A stretch of 64,000 bases of DNA from Phycisphaeraceae bacterium (GCA_020639155.1 JACKHF010000002.1:186001-250000), one strand, 5' to 3'. Positions 50,396 to 60,428 are shown, numbered from the stretch's first letter. Notes: generated by a model not told the origin, from the letters alone. Translations and numbers: made by a program.

Positions 50396-53245
50396 ATGAG
50401 TATGAGAGCAAAGAGAGAAGTAGGAAGCAGAAGCAGAAGCAGGAGATTGGCTGCGCTGATCGTCTGCAGTGGGCTGCCTGTTGTGGCATGTGCATCACAT
50501 GCATCGGGTCTTGGAACATATCCCGATGGGCTCAAGGAAACGATTGAATCACTTTCTCCCGATTTCTATTGGCCTCTTGAGAACTCGTTCCGTTCAGAAG
50601 TGCCGAGTGGATCAAGTTCCATTGTGTTTACCGCGTATGAGGACGATGGCGCGAATGAAAAGTGGGCGAATCCTGAAACTGGTTTTATGGAGGTTGACTA
50701 CCTCCCGATGATGCCAGACCACTCAACATGGGTTGAAGGCAGCACTGCATTGATCTTTGGTGAATCAGCCAATGACTTAGCTGGTGCAGAAAGATATGTT
50801 GAGTTGCTATATGGAGACTTTGGTGACGAGCCGCTCGATGCGCTTGGTATGTCGCAGAAGGATGAGTGGACACTGCACATGATTGTGTCACCCGATCCAG
50901 ATCCTGCTGAGGGCACGCCATCAAGAACCATCCTGTACTTAGGAAACGATGCTGCCGATACTTCAGAAGTAAGAAACATCACTATTGAGGTGGATGTTAG
51001 CTCGTATGACACAACATTTACCGTTGTTCGAAATGGGCAATCCTATCAGAATGGCCCTCAAGTCACCCTTACGCATTCCAGCGAGACAGATCGATATTGG
51101 TTCCAGGTATTTCTCAAATACAGAACAGAGCTTGACGCATACGGTCAGCCTCAGGATCCGGCAATCGGAATAGAGCAACTCGAACTCGCTGTGTATTCAG
51201 ACACGACAAGTGGTCGATCAATCGCAAACAGCAATCAGTGGATAATAGCAAACACACCAAGTGTGTTTCGATTGGGTGCGAATCACGAGAATGGAGATCC
51301 GGGATATCCATTCAACGGTGCGATCCATCATCTTGCTATCTGGAACTCGTTTCTCGATCAGGATAGTGATGAGGCAACTCTCAACGCTGCTATTGATGAT
51401 GCGCCGCCTGCCCGCAGCGTCTATGTGCAGGACTGGGATGATGATCCAACGTACATCATGTGGACTGTCCCAACTGAAGTGACCACACTCACTGGCGGAG
51501 ATCGCAATCTGAAAAACTGGACCGATCCGATATGGGACAGGGCCGGGGTTTACCCGATGGTGCGCTTCTTTGCGAATGACCCGTACAACTCAGGCTCCAA
51601 CTACACTGCGCCATATCCATATGGAAGCGCCGTGGGTACTTCGGTTGTTCCGCCTGTTGCGATTGCTACCTCGGCGAAAGGCTGGGTAGATTACATTGAT
51701 GACATGTTGATTACGTATTGCAGCGGTGATGGTGCCAAATCACTCTCGGACGGGTACAGCTTGTTTTTTCAGAACTGGGGTCGAGAAGCGCAGGGTGCTG
51801 GTGATGAGTATGTTGATCAGCCATCACTTACATCGGGTGGAACTGCGACAGTCTCTGCTCTTATACGAAACTGGCGTGATGTTCCGACCGCATGGCGATA
51901 TGCTGCGGATACGACAAGTGTGGGTTTAGCTGCAAACGTATCACATCCATCGACTCCCTCTGGGCACTCGGGCTTGGACTACGACAGACATGAGCTCGAT
52001 ATCGCGTTTTATCGTGAGGGGATGTCGCACAACGCGTTTCGAACCCGCGAGATATTTCGTGAGTTGAAATCCCAGCTCTCAGCTGCGAGTCTTCCGGTTC
52101 CTACCCGCCTCCACTTTGACACAGAAGGAATGAGTCGTGTAGATCGGGCGGTGTATCCCGATGGCGCAAGTTGGTCGCAGCATTGGTGGACCACTGCTGC
52201 GAATGACAGTCGATTTGACAACGCGTCATACTGGGCAGCCACAACCGATACGCTTGACGATATCCTTCTTGGTACTAACTTTGATGCGTATAAAGCACCT
52301 TGGGATGCATCCGGAGATAACTATCCGTTTACAAACGCGTATCGTTCCTTCGCACGCAGGCAGTACGAGTACGCCCTGAATCAATCGCTGCTTGTTCCAG
52401 CAATGCAGGAACTCAATGAAAATATTCTCGTGAGTGAGTACAACCTCATGGCAACGAATCAGGTTGATGCGTCGGATGAAACAGAAGTTATGTACGAGGG
52501 CAAGCCGTGGATTCGGCTGGAAAGCACTCCTATCAACTATCTCGATTTCTCCGCCCCTGAGTTGTATCCGCTCAGAACCTCAAGCATTCAAACTATGACT
52601 GAGTTTCATGATTGGTGGGATACGATTGACCTCGCGTATGCAAAGCAAACCGGAAGTAGTGCAACACAAATTGAAGATGAAGATCTGGATGATCTCTTTG
52701 TTGAACGCTCTAAGCACAATGTTCAAGCAAGCTATCTCGCAGGTGGCGGGTTTGAGGGAACAGCGATTGCACCATGGATCTGTTATCCAAGAACACCGTG
52801 GGATGTAAACGGATTGCTGCCCTATGATGCACCTTATCTTGCAGAGTGGCCTGAAATAGCCCGGATTGCTGTCTTTGCCTATCGGAGAGGCACCCGCGAG
52901 TTCATCTTCTGGGGTTACAACGAGCAAGCTGAAGACGATACTTCGGTTGCAGAACTAGAGCTGATTATGAATGCTATCGAAGATGCAGCCGAGACAAACG
53001 GTTTTCTCGATGTTACCACCAGCGGTCATACAAACAGATTTACAGATGCGTTGTTTGGCGTTCCAGACGGCGTAATAGACTGTGATGATCGCACTTATTT
53101 TATGGCTCGATATGCCGAACTTGACCCAGAGGCCGACATTTGGGATAGTGTGTCGACAAATCTGATTCCAGATGGCAATGTTACTTCAGGAGACTTGGGG
53201 GCCTACCTGAATGCATTCAACGCAATTATTGCTTGTGATCCTTGA
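50396..53245 (+). CDS. large secreted protein with LamG-like N-terminus and divergent dockerin-like end
   Basis: 949 residues from ATG 50396 (TGGAGA 8 nt upstream). A basic signal peptide (RRLAALIVCSGLPVVACASH) leads into a concanavalin/LamG-like domain, residues about 40-350 (FYWPLENSF, GSTALIFGESAND, HLAIWNSFLDQDSDEATL). The middle part is rich in aromatic residues (LHFDTEGMSRVDRAVYPDGA, NENILVSEYNLMATNQ, DWWDTIDLAYAKQTG) and recalls a TIM-barrel glycosidase, though no catalytic motif was pinned down. The end (GVPDGVIDCDDRTYFMARY and IPDGNVTSGDLGAYLNAFN) is a divergent dockerin-like pair. Composition is more A+T-rich than its neighbours. Confidence 0.75.
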   Translation: MSMRAKREVGSRSRSRRLAALIVCSGLPVVACASHASGLGTYPDGLKETIESLSPDFYWPLENSFRSEVPSGSSSIVFTAYEDDGANEKWANPETGFMEVDYLPMMPDHSTWVEGSTALIFGESANDLAGAERYVELLYGDFGDEPLDALGMSQKDEWTLHMIVSPDPDPAEGTPSRTILYLGNDAADTSEVRNITIEVDVSSYDTTFTVVRNGQSYQNGPQVTLTHSSETDRYWFQVFLKYRTELDAYGQPQDPAIGIEQLELAVYSDTTSGRSIANSNQWIIANTPSVFRLGANHENGDPGYPFNGAIHHLAIWNSFLDQDSDEATLNAAIDDAPPARSVYVQDWDDDPTYIMWTVPTEVTTLTGGDRNLKNWTDPIWDRAGVYPMVRFFANDPYNSGSNYTAPYPYGSAVGTSVVPPVAIATSAKGWVDYIDDMLITYCSGDGAKSLSDGYSLFFQNWGREAQGAGDEYVDQPSLTSGGTATVSALIRNWRDVPTAWRYAADTTSVGLAANVSHPSTPSGHSGLDYDRHELDIAFYREGMSHNAFRTREIFRELKSQLSAASLPVPTRLHFDTEGMSRVDRAVYPDGASWSQHWWTTAANDSRFDNASYWAATTDTLDDILLGTNFDAYKAPWDASGDNYPFTNAYRSFARRQYEYALNQSLLVPAMQELNENILVSEYNLMATNQVDASDETEVMYEGKPWIRLESTPINYLDFSAPELYPLRTSSIQTMTEFHDWWDTIDLAYAKQTGSSATQIEDEDLDDLFVERSKHNVQASYLAGGGFEGTAIAPWICYPRTPWDVNGLLPYDAPYLAEWPEIARIAVFAYRRGTREFIFWGYNEQAEDDTSVAELELIMNAIEDAAETNGFLDVTTSGHTNRFTDALFGVPDGVIDCDDRTYFMARYAELDPEADIWDSVSTNLIPDGNVTSGDLGAYLNAFNAIIACDP

Positions 53246-53279
53246 GTAACTGCTGCTGAGAGATATCCCCCTTCTCAAG

Positions 53280-54053
53280 TTACCGCTCGGGGAGGGGATT
53301 TGCTTTGGTGTTTTCATCAACACCGGTGTACTCGGTGCCAAATGCCGGATCAATCCGGATGGCTTCGGTCGGGATCTTCATGAAGGTTTGGCCAGGGATC
53401 TCGCCAAGAGAGCGGATGCGATCTGCAATGATCGTGTTCTCGGGGTCGAGATATAGCGCCATCGCAAGCCGGTCGAGGGTTCGTTCCTTGTCGCCAAGTG
53501 TCTGGTAGAGGTCCGCAAGTGCGATCTGCGGCTCGACGGACTGGCCCTTGTCGATTGCAGCCGCAGTCAGGTATGCCTGCTCAGCAGTGTCAGCATCGCC
53601 CATCACCTCAGCAAACTTCCCAAGCCGGAGATAATCAGTCAGCGAGCCGTGCTCACGTGTCTGATCGTGGAGGAACTTTGAGAGTTCAGCCTCCCTGCCC
53701 GATTCAAGCAAGGCATTGGCGAGCATGTCGGTGATGTCCGATCGGTTTGGGTCTGAGTCGTGAGCGATCCACAGGTGGTCGATCGCATTGCGATAGTCGC
53801 CCTGCCTCAGAGCAACCTGTCCAGCGAGGAATCGGCCCTCAGCGCTCGGTTTACGCGCCACATACTCTTCAAACTCCAGACGAGCCAGGTCAAGGTCGCC
53901 GGCTTCCATTGCCTTGAGTCCCGATGCTTTGACAGCTGAAACCGGGCGTTCACGGTCGGTAAAGAACGCGCAGCCTGTTGCCCCAAGAAAGGCAGCAGAA
54001 AGGACTGAAACCGTGATTGTCTGGCGCAGTGTCGGGAGAGATCGACGGGGCAT
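53280..54053 (-). CDS. TPR-repeat lipoprotein
   Basis: 257 residues. A signal peptide with lipobox LGATGC is followed by about five tetratricopeptide-like helical pairs (GLKAMEAGDLDLARLEFEEY, LAGQVALRQGDYRNAIDHLW, MLANALLESGREAELSKFL, FAEVMGDADTAEQAYLTAAA, YQTLGDKERTLDRLAMALYL). It probably serves as an assembly or scaffold protein at the membrane. The C-terminus is a proline-rich tail. No partner genes are nearby. Confidence 0.85.
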   Translation of the reverse strand: MPRRSLPTLRQTITVSVLSAAFLGATGCAFFTDRERPVSAVKASGLKAMEAGDLDLARLEFEEYVARKPSAEGRFLAGQVALRQGDYRNAIDHLWIAHDSDPNRSDITDMLANALLESGREAELSKFLHDQTREHGSLTDYLRLGKFAEVMGDADTAEQAYLTAAAIDKGQSVEPQIALADLYQTLGDKERTLDRLAMALYLDPENTIIADRIRSLGEIPGQTFMKIPTEAIRIDPAFGTEYTGVDENTKANPLPER

Positions 54054-54163
54054 ATGGGCAACTCCTGGCTTTGGGGCGTCGGCCGCGGACTGGCAATCTG
54101 CGAGAATATCGGCATAGTACGGGCGATCTCACCCACTGGCTTGTCGTGTGTCAAGAATGTGTC

Positions 54164-54616
54164 ATGATCCAGCCTGAGAACCAGCATGGCACGCACGGGC
54201 ACAAATGCCGCACGGTGGTGCTGCTCCATCTCCCCGGTTCGGCCAATTTCGAAGTCGGAGAGCACTATGACTGGCTCATCGAGGTGGGGGCCGAAGCGCC
54301 TCTTGTGGCCTTTCGGACAAAGAAGCGGCCGGATTGTGCAGATATGGGAAACCGTGGTTGTGTGTTTGAGGCAGAACGCCTGACAGATCATCGGAGTGAG
54401 TATCTCACCTACCAAGGCCCTGTGTCGGGTGATCGTGGGCACGTCACTCGGGTTCGAGAAGGATCTGTATGCATGATAGAGATGTCTGACACCGATTGCG
54501 CCATGGAGGTCGTCTTTGAGGGAGTACGTGTTCGGTATGCCGGTGTTCGTTTTGATTTGGAATCCCGCGCACAGATGTGGCGATTCACGGCCAGTATGCT
54601 GCCGAGTTGCCGATGA
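54164..54616 (+). CDS. small protein resembling the LigD 3'-phosphoesterase domain
   Basis: 150 residues. The pattern TVVLLHLPG, then HYDWLIEVG, APLVAFRTKK, TDHRSEYLTYQGPVSGDRGHV and VFEGVRVRYAGVRFDL follows the layout of the stand-alone DNA polymerase/ligase N-terminal (phosphoesterase) domain found in Planctomycetes. In LigD that domain trims 3' ends in end joining. The catalytic His pattern is not clearly complete here, so activity is uncertain. ATG at 54164 starts the family match; the upstream frame overlaps the divergent lipoprotein gene. No ligase or Ku gene is nearby. Confidence 0.6.
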   Translation: MIQPENQHGTHGHKCRTVVLLHLPGSANFEVGEHYDWLIEVGAEAPLVAFRTKKRPDCADMGNRGCVFEAERLTDHRSEYLTYQGPVSGDRGHVTRVREGSVCMIEMSDTDCAMEVVFEGVRVRYAGVRFDLESRAQMWRFTASMLPSCR

Positions 54617-54676
54617 GTCACATTGTGTGTGTGAGTGTTGTTGATGTTGTGTCGTCAAACCGAAAGGAGGTCGTCG

Positions 54677-54979
54677 ATGTCAGAACAGCAAGGCCCAAAT
54701 CCCAGCATGCCTGAAGAAGGGCGGCTTGCTAACGTGCCGGTTGGTCACGAGGTGCCCAACATCATGCGCATGCCACACGGCCCGGGGCATGGCGCTGTGA
54801 TGGTCAAATCGTTCCATTGCAGGTTAACCGGTGATGCGCTGGAGTATGTTGATGACATGATCAACACATGGCTCGAGAACAATCCCAGCTTCGAGGTGAA
54901 GTTTGTCACGACCGCTGTTGGTGAATGGTCGCACAAATCTTCGAAGGAGCCGAATCTTGTAGTGCAGGTCTGGGTGTGA
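54677..54979 (+). CDS. conserved hypothetical small protein
   Basis: 100 residues, not recognised as a named family. The N-terminus is Pro/Gly-rich (GPNPSMPEEGR, RMPHGPGHG). The remaining part looks like a compact alpha-beta unit (ALEYVDDMINTWLENNPSFE, KFVTTAVGEW, PNLVVQVWV). AAAGGAGG at an ideal distance before ATG 54677 makes it a convincing gene. It sits between the LigD-domain-like protein and asnB on the same strand. Confidence 0.65.
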   Translation: MSEQQGPNPSMPEEGRLANVPVGHEVPNIMRMPHGPGHGAVMVKSFHCRLTGDALEYVDDMINTWLENNPSFEVKFVTTAVGEWSHKSSKEPNLVVQVWV

Positions 54980-55085
54980 GTCAGATACTCAAACCATCGC
55001 GCAGAAACATCGTATAACTGGCACGGACTACCGGCTTGCGGACCGATTCCGTTGCTTGGTCGTCTGCACATCCGATAGATACAGG

Positions 55086-57020
55086 ATGTGTGGGATCGCA
55101 GGGCTGTTTGCAGGACCAGACGTGCCATCGCACGTTCACACGTCGCTGGTGCGCGATGCGATATCGATGCGCGACGCATTGACACATCGTGGGCCTGATG
55201 ATGCGGGTCTGTGGGCAGACCATTCTTCACTTGGCTGTGTTGTACTCGCCCATCGCAGGCTGGCAGTGCGAGATACGTCACATGCTGGTGTGCAGCCGAT
55301 GCGATCACGCAACAGCGTGATTGTCTACAACGGTGAGATATACAACCAGCCGGACGTACATGCAACTTTCGATGCAGACTCCTTGCCGGATCCGTGTGAT
55401 ACTGCGACAGTGCTTGGAGCAATGGATATCAATGGCGCGAGCGCGTTGCGATCGTTCCGTGGAATGTACGCGCTTGCGCATTACGAGTTGCACTCACATT
55501 CACTGACGCTCGCACGTGATCCTATGGGGATCAAGCCGCTCTACTGGACGATCATCCGTGTGGAAGGGCACGATGTGGTTGCCTTTGCCAGTGAGATTGC
55601 AGGTTTGCTTGCGCATCCAAACGTGACAAGGAAACCTGACCCTGTCACAATAAGTTCATACCTCACAACAATCCGTACGACACTCGGTGAACGGACGCTG
55701 CTGGATGGTGTTCGCACGCTGTTGCCAGGGCAGACAATCTCGTTTCGGTATTATGGCAACACGTTGCAAACCCAAAGAGAGCGGATCGAAGTCGATGATA
55801 TTGTGATCGGTGTCCATGCGGTGTCTACGGAGCACACCTTTGAAGAAGCTGTTGACCTGACGCGCGAAGCAGTCACCCGATCGATACATGCACATCTGCC
55901 GAGTGATGTGCCGATTTGTTGTCTTCTGAGCGGCGGCCTTGACAGCTCGATCATCGCGTCGGTGCTTTCGGATCGTTTGCGACAGCGCGGAACGCTTGGG
56001 AGCGTGACATCCTCTCTTGCAACGTGGTGTGCGGCATCTGATGAAGCTGAAACCGATGATCTGGTGTTCGCGCGAACGATGGCATCGCATCTTCGCACGG
56101 AACATCACGAGGTCATTGTGTCCCGCGACATGTTTCTTGATCAATGGCTGAGCATGATACGTCGATCGTGCGTGCCGCTTTCGACGCCGAACGAGATTGC
56201 GATTGCGGAGATCGCTCGTGACATGCGATCGAATGGGTACGTTGTTGCGATGAGCGGTGAGGGAGCAGATGAGTTGTTCGGCGGGTATGACCAGCCGCTG
56301 TCCATCATCACCGATGCGTTTCGACGCGATGTGGATGTTGCAGACGATGCGGAACTCGACATCCTCGCATGGATGCCGACGCAGATCAAGCCGATGCTGA
56401 TGACAGAATCCGCCTTTGAAGCGGCTGAGCATGATGCGAACCTTGTTCTCTATATTCGTGACACAGTTCGTTCTGCACGTGATTTTGCGAAGGGAAAGTA
56501 CCCCGGCGATACTGCGTGCGATCTGCGGCTGCGTGCACATCTTGAGTTTTCGACAAAATCGAATCTTGTCGGATTGCTTCAGCGACTCGATACGTCGTTA
56601 ATGCAGCACTCGATCGAAGGCAGGACGCCGTTTGCCGATGCTGGCATTTCACAGTTTGCATCATCGCTTTCCGTGTCAGATCGCTTTCATATTGATACTG
56701 ATGGTGTAACAACAAAGCGTGTGCTCCGTCACGGGTTTGCGGGTGTGTTGCCCGAGTCTATCGTACAGCGCAGCAAACGGTCGTTCCCGCTTCCATTCAG
56801 GGAGTGGATCGCGTCCGCTTCAGATGTGCTGCGAGAGAGCGAGGTCGTTCGCACATGGATCAAGCCCGAGATCGTTGATGCAATTTCCGATCAGCCAGCA
56901 CAGCACTGGCGACTGGCGTGGCCCATCATGAATCTTGCGATCTGGGGCGAGCGGATGTTTGGCGATACAGGGGTGCTTGAGCGGATGCACTCGACAAACA
57001 CTACGACCGTTTCCCGATAA
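55086..57020 (+). CDS. asnB: glutamine-hydrolysing asparagine synthase
   Basis: 644 residues starting MCGIAGLFAG, where Cys2 is the glutaminase nucleophile after Met removal. The N-terminal Ntn domain has THRGPDDAGLW, AHRRLAVRD and VYNGEIYNQPDV. The synthetase domain has the ATP PP-loop CCLLSGGLDSSIIAS and the later MSGEGADELFGGYDQ. It converts aspartate to asparagine or, in exopolysaccharide clusters, amidates sugar acids. ATG 55086 follows the AGG-containing stretch GATACAGG. It converges on and overlaps murJ by 20 nt. Confidence 0.92.
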   Translation: MCGIAGLFAGPDVPSHVHTSLVRDAISMRDALTHRGPDDAGLWADHSSLGCVVLAHRRLAVRDTSHAGVQPMRSRNSVIVYNGEIYNQPDVHATFDADSLPDPCDTATVLGAMDINGASALRSFRGMYALAHYELHSHSLTLARDPMGIKPLYWTIIRVEGHDVVAFASEIAGLLAHPNVTRKPDPVTISSYLTTIRTTLGERTLLDGVRTLLPGQTISFRYYGNTLQTQRERIEVDDIVIGVHAVSTEHTFEEAVDLTREAVTRSIHAHLPSDVPICCLLSGGLDSSIIASVLSDRLRQRGTLGSVTSSLATWCAASDEAETDDLVFARTMASHLRTEHHEVIVSRDMFLDQWLSMIRRSCVPLSTPNEIAIAEIARDMRSNGYVVAMSGEGADELFGGYDQPLSIITDAFRRDVDVADDAELDILAWMPTQIKPMLMTESAFEAAEHDANLVLYIRDTVRSARDFAKGKYPGDTACDLRLRAHLEFSTKSNLVGLLQRLDTSLMQHSIEGRTPFADAGISQFASSLSVSDRFHIDTDGVTTKRVLRHGFAGVLPESIVQRSKRSFPLPFREWIASASDVLRESEVVRTWIKPEIVDAISDQPAQHWRLAWPIMNLAIWGERMFGDTGVLERMHSTNTTTVSR

Positions 57021-58635
57021 GCCACAGCATTCCGGGGTTCCGCGTTGCAATACAAAGCCCAAGATATGCAGCACCTCCGGCTATCGTGGCTGCAAAGAGG
57101 CGCAGCAGGATGACAGAAAGTGAACCACTCCCGGGGATAAGCTGCTGCACGAGAAGGACACAAGCGATCAGTCCAAGCAGCGGAAAAAGCATCGTGTGAA
57201 CGCGACCAATATCGTGTGACTCGAACAGTTTGCCGTCCATTCTGCGATGCAGCAGAACACACAGAATGAGCAGTTGAACGATGCTTGCAATCACGGTAGC
57301 AAATGCGAGCCCCTGCTCGTGCATGAACCACATGAGCGTCACATTCAAACCGAAGTTGAGTAGAACCGCGTATGCTGCAATGCGAACCGGCGTCACTGTA
57401 TCCTTGAGCGAGTAAAACGATCGAATCACAACCTGCTGGAGGGCGAACGCCCAGATTCCAGTGCTGTACATTGCAAGAATGCCGGCGCATCGGGTTGCGC
57501 CGTCCGCGGAGAACTGCGAACTCCCATACGCAAGCGCGGTGGTCATGTCGCGCGCAACTAGGACAATACCGGCACACGCAGGCAATGCCAGAAAGAGTGA
57601 ACCCATCATGCCATTGCGGAGTGCCGCAATGAACACCTCTCTGTTCTCAGCCGACCGTGCCAGGACGGGAAACAGTACAGTGCCAAGTGCGGTGCCAAAC
57701 AGTCCGAGCGGGAGCATATAGAAACGTTGGGCATAGAACAGCACAGAGTTTGACGACTCGTCGAGTGGGTATGCAAATCCGAAGATCGTTGCGCCAACGT
57801 AAATTGGCCATGTTGCGATAATGACATCGGCAAGCGAGTTCAACTGCGTGACGCCGAGCCCAATGACCGCGGGAACAAACCGCTTGAGCGCAGCCCTGAC
57901 ATTCTTGTTTGCGTCCGCCAGCGCCCATCGTCGGGGAGCATACTTGCGAAGTTCAATGAAGTGCCACACAACCTGGACTGCACCGGAGAGCGTAATAGCG
58001 CCAGCGACCCACATTGCTGTGCCGGACTCATTGAGCCCGAGCACAGCCCGACCGATCGCGAGCGCGAGAATCATCATGCAGTTCATGATGATCGGTTGTG
58101 CGGCTTGAGGTGCGAATCTGCCATGGACCTGCAGCATGCCGGCTGTCGTTGCAGCAACGCAGATTAGCGGCATGAACGGCATCGTCATCAGGAGCAGCCG
58201 AATGCCGATCGCGCGTTCAGCACTGTGATCGAACAGCACCAGTCCGAGCGCTAGCGCGGTCTCAAAGATGAGCCACAGCACACCCGTTGCCATTACAAGC
58301 AAACCAACAATTGACCAGGCAAACGCCGATGCTCGATGGGCGTCCTTTTCCGCTAAACCGGCGTACTCGGGCACGATGGCAGCGGATAGTGCACCCTCGC
58401 CGAACAACCGCCTGAATATATTGGGCACAGAGAGCGCGGCTGCAAACGCTGATGCAACCGCGGTATCACCAAAGACACGGGCGAGCAGGACATCGCGCGC
58501 GAGCCCGCAGATACGGGAGATAAGCGTCAGTCCAGAAACAACACCGAGGCTGCGCGACACACTTGTCTGCTTCCGGGGCGCAGATGACTGCTGGTGTGTG
58601 TCAGCCTCGGGCTGTGGCTCTGGCTCCATAGGCAA
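57001..58635 (-). CDS. murJ: lipid II flippase MurJ
   Basis: 544 residues with about 14 membrane segments. The MVF/MviN family start is unmistakable: SLGVVSGLTLISRICGLARD, LLARVFGDTAVASAF, FRRLFGEGALSAAIVPEY. It moves lipid-linked peptidoglycan precursors across the inner membrane. A hydrophilic N-terminal tail (PEPQPEADTHQQ) precedes the first helix. ATG at 58629 is an alternative start. It follows the antiporter gene on the same strand after about 50 nt. Confidence 0.93.
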   Translation of the reverse strand: MPMEPEPQPEADTHQQSSAPRKQTSVSRSLGVVSGLTLISRICGLARDVLLARVFGDTAVASAFAAALSVPNIFRRLFGEGALSAAIVPEYAGLAEKDAHRASAFAWSIVGLLVMATGVLWLIFETALALGLVLFDHSAERAIGIRLLLMTMPFMPLICVAATTAGMLQVHGRFAPQAAQPIIMNCMMILALAIGRAVLGLNESGTAMWVAGAITLSGAVQVVWHFIELRKYAPRRWALADANKNVRAALKRFVPAVIGLGVTQLNSLADVIIATWPIYVGATIFGFAYPLDESSNSVLFYAQRFYMLPLGLFGTALGTVLFPVLARSAENREVFIAALRNGMMGSLFLALPACAGIVLVARDMTTALAYGSSQFSADGATRCAGILAMYSTGIWAFALQQVVIRSFYSLKDTVTPVRIAAYAVLLNFGLNVTLMWFMHEQGLAFATVIASIVQLLILCVLLHRRMDGKLFESHDIGRVHTMLFPLLGLIACVLLVQQLIPGSGSLSVILLRLFAATIAGGAAYLGLCIATRNPGMLWLIGKRS

Positions 58636-58682
58636 AGAGTATCGGCAGTTGTCTCAGGGTTGCAGGATGCAGCGTGACGAGC

Positions 58683-60428
58683 TCAGCCAATCAACAGAAA
58701 GAACACGAGATGGTGCAGCACCAGCACGGGCAGCAGCAGAATTATCGCACGAGCCATGTATCCGAAGAACGATGGCATGCGAAGGCCGCTCGATTCAGCA
58801 ATCGCACGCACCATGAAGTTCGGCCCATTGCCAATGTACGTCATTGCCCCAAAGAACACTGCACCGGTAGAGATGGCAGACAGTATCATTGCGCCAGTGT
58901 GCCTTGTTGTGCCGTCTTCATTGAACAGGAACGCATGGACCGATGCCGGATCGATATTTGTGTTCTCAGGCGCCAGCATGTTGAAGTGCTCATTTCCAAA
59001 CGCGATCTGCAGGAAGTTCAGATACGTTGGCGCGTTATCGAGGACACCTGAGAGCGCGCCCGTCAGATAGTAAAACGCGTGGACGGAATCAATACCGAGT
59101 TGCTGTCCGTGCGTGGAAAGGTATCCGAGCGCTGGCATCATGGTTGTAAAGATGCCGAGGAACAACAGGCCCACTTCCTTGACAGGGAAGAAATCGAACT
59201 CGTTAGCGTGCAGTATTTCACGTGGAGCGAGCTTGTATGACATAATGGCGACAAGAATCTGGAAGGTTGCTCCAACCGGTAATCCCTCGAACTGGGTCAT
59301 GCCCATCGCTTTCAGAATGGGATCAATAAACACACCCAGGATCATCAGACCGAGACAGATGATGCCAACCGCACCCTTCAGGCGTAAGCCAAACTTTGCA
59401 GGTTCGACAACAACCTCATTGTCGTCATTAGTGGGATTTGCGGGGCCAATCTTCCAGTCAATGACGGCAAACACCGAGAGCAGGAGTGTGATAACAAATG
59501 CCCACTCCGCAAGCATGTGTTCTGCAGTCCAGAAGAATGGCACGCCTTTCAGGAAACCGAGGTACAGCGGCGGATCACCAATCGGTGTGAGGGCACCGCC
59601 ACAGTTGGAGACAATAAAGATAAAAAATACAACGTGGATAGGCTTCAGGCGCCCTGCATTGACGCGCATGAACGGTCTGATCAGCAGCATCGAAGCGCCG
59701 GTTGTTCCGACGATGTTTGCGATGACAGCACCAAATCCAAGCAGCGCAACATTCAGCTTGGGACCGCCCTTCCCTTTCAGATCAACAAGTACGCCGCCAG
59801 AGACGACAAACAAGCCACCAACAAGAGCAATAAACTGGTAATACTCAAGGGCCGCGTGTTTGAGCTGGTAGAGTCCATACGACATGCCGTGCGAATAGGG
59901 CTCGTCGCCCTTGAATGCAAAGAAGTAGTACGCTGCAACAACGCCTCCCAAGAAGAAGGCAAAGTCGGGAAAGTGTGAGTGCCAGAACTTTCCGTTAATG
60001 AACGGCATCAATGCGATTGAGCCAAGCAGCAATGCAAACGGGAGCACGAGCCAGATCGGTATGGCAGGAGCCGGGCCGTGTGCGTGCGCAGCATGCTCTG
60101 TGGGATCATGATCTGTAGCAGTTTCTGAGCCCGCTGGGTGTGTGTCCTCGCTGTGTTCGGGCTCTGTGCCGCTGGCATGATCATTTGTCTGGTTGTTCTG
60201 CGATGGGTCGGCATGTTCCTGCTGAGGTGTTGGAGGAAGATGCACTGACTCGCCATCACCGTCGGCAACGATTGTGCCATGACTTGCAGCGTCTGAATGC
60301 GCTCCGTGGTTCCAGGATGCGGGTAGAACGAATGACACCAAGGCCCCGATGATCAGCCCAGCAATCAGCGTGAGAATCCAGCACTTTGGGCCGGTGAATC
60401 CGTGGGAATGGTCGTGCGAGTCTGACAT
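58683..60428 (-). CDS. NhaD-type sodium/proton antiporter (ion transporter superfamily)
   Basis: 581 residues. About twelve membrane segments with ion-transporter family stretches: VVAAYYFFAFKG, GGLFVVSGGVLVDLKGKGGP, GAVIANIVGTTGASMLLIRP, IVSNCGGALTPIGDPPLYLG and LDNAPTYLNFLQ. These match NhaD-like Na+/H+ antiporters. Unusually, a His/Asp/Glu-rich region follows the first helix (HSEDTHPAGSE, DHDPTEHAAHAHGPAP), in addition to an N-terminal SHDHSHG; it would face the periplasm and could bind metal or sense pH. Function in Na+ export is inferred from family. Confidence 0.85.
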   Translation of the reverse strand: MSDSHDHSHGFTGPKCWILTLIAGLIIGALVSFVLPASWNHGAHSDAASHGTIVADGDGESVHLPPTPQQEHADPSQNNQTNDHASGTEPEHSEDTHPAGSETATDHDPTEHAAHAHGPAPAIPIWLVLPFALLLGSIALMPFINGKFWHSHFPDFAFFLGGVVAAYYFFAFKGDEPYSHGMSYGLYQLKHAALEYYQFIALVGGLFVVSGGVLVDLKGKGGPKLNVALLGFGAVIANIVGTTGASMLLIRPFMRVNAGRLKPIHVVFFIFIVSNCGGALTPIGDPPLYLGFLKGVPFFWTAEHMLAEWAFVITLLLSVFAVIDWKIGPANPTNDDNEVVVEPAKFGLRLKGAVGIICLGLMILGVFIDPILKAMGMTQFEGLPVGATFQILVAIMSYKLAPREILHANEFDFFPVKEVGLLFLGIFTTMMPALGYLSTHGQQLGIDSVHAFYYLTGALSGVLDNAPTYLNFLQIAFGNEHFNMLAPENTNIDPASVHAFLFNEDGTTRHTGAMILSAISTGAVFFGAMTYIGNGPNFMVRAIAESSGLRMPSFFGYMARAIILLLPVLVLHHLVFFLLIG

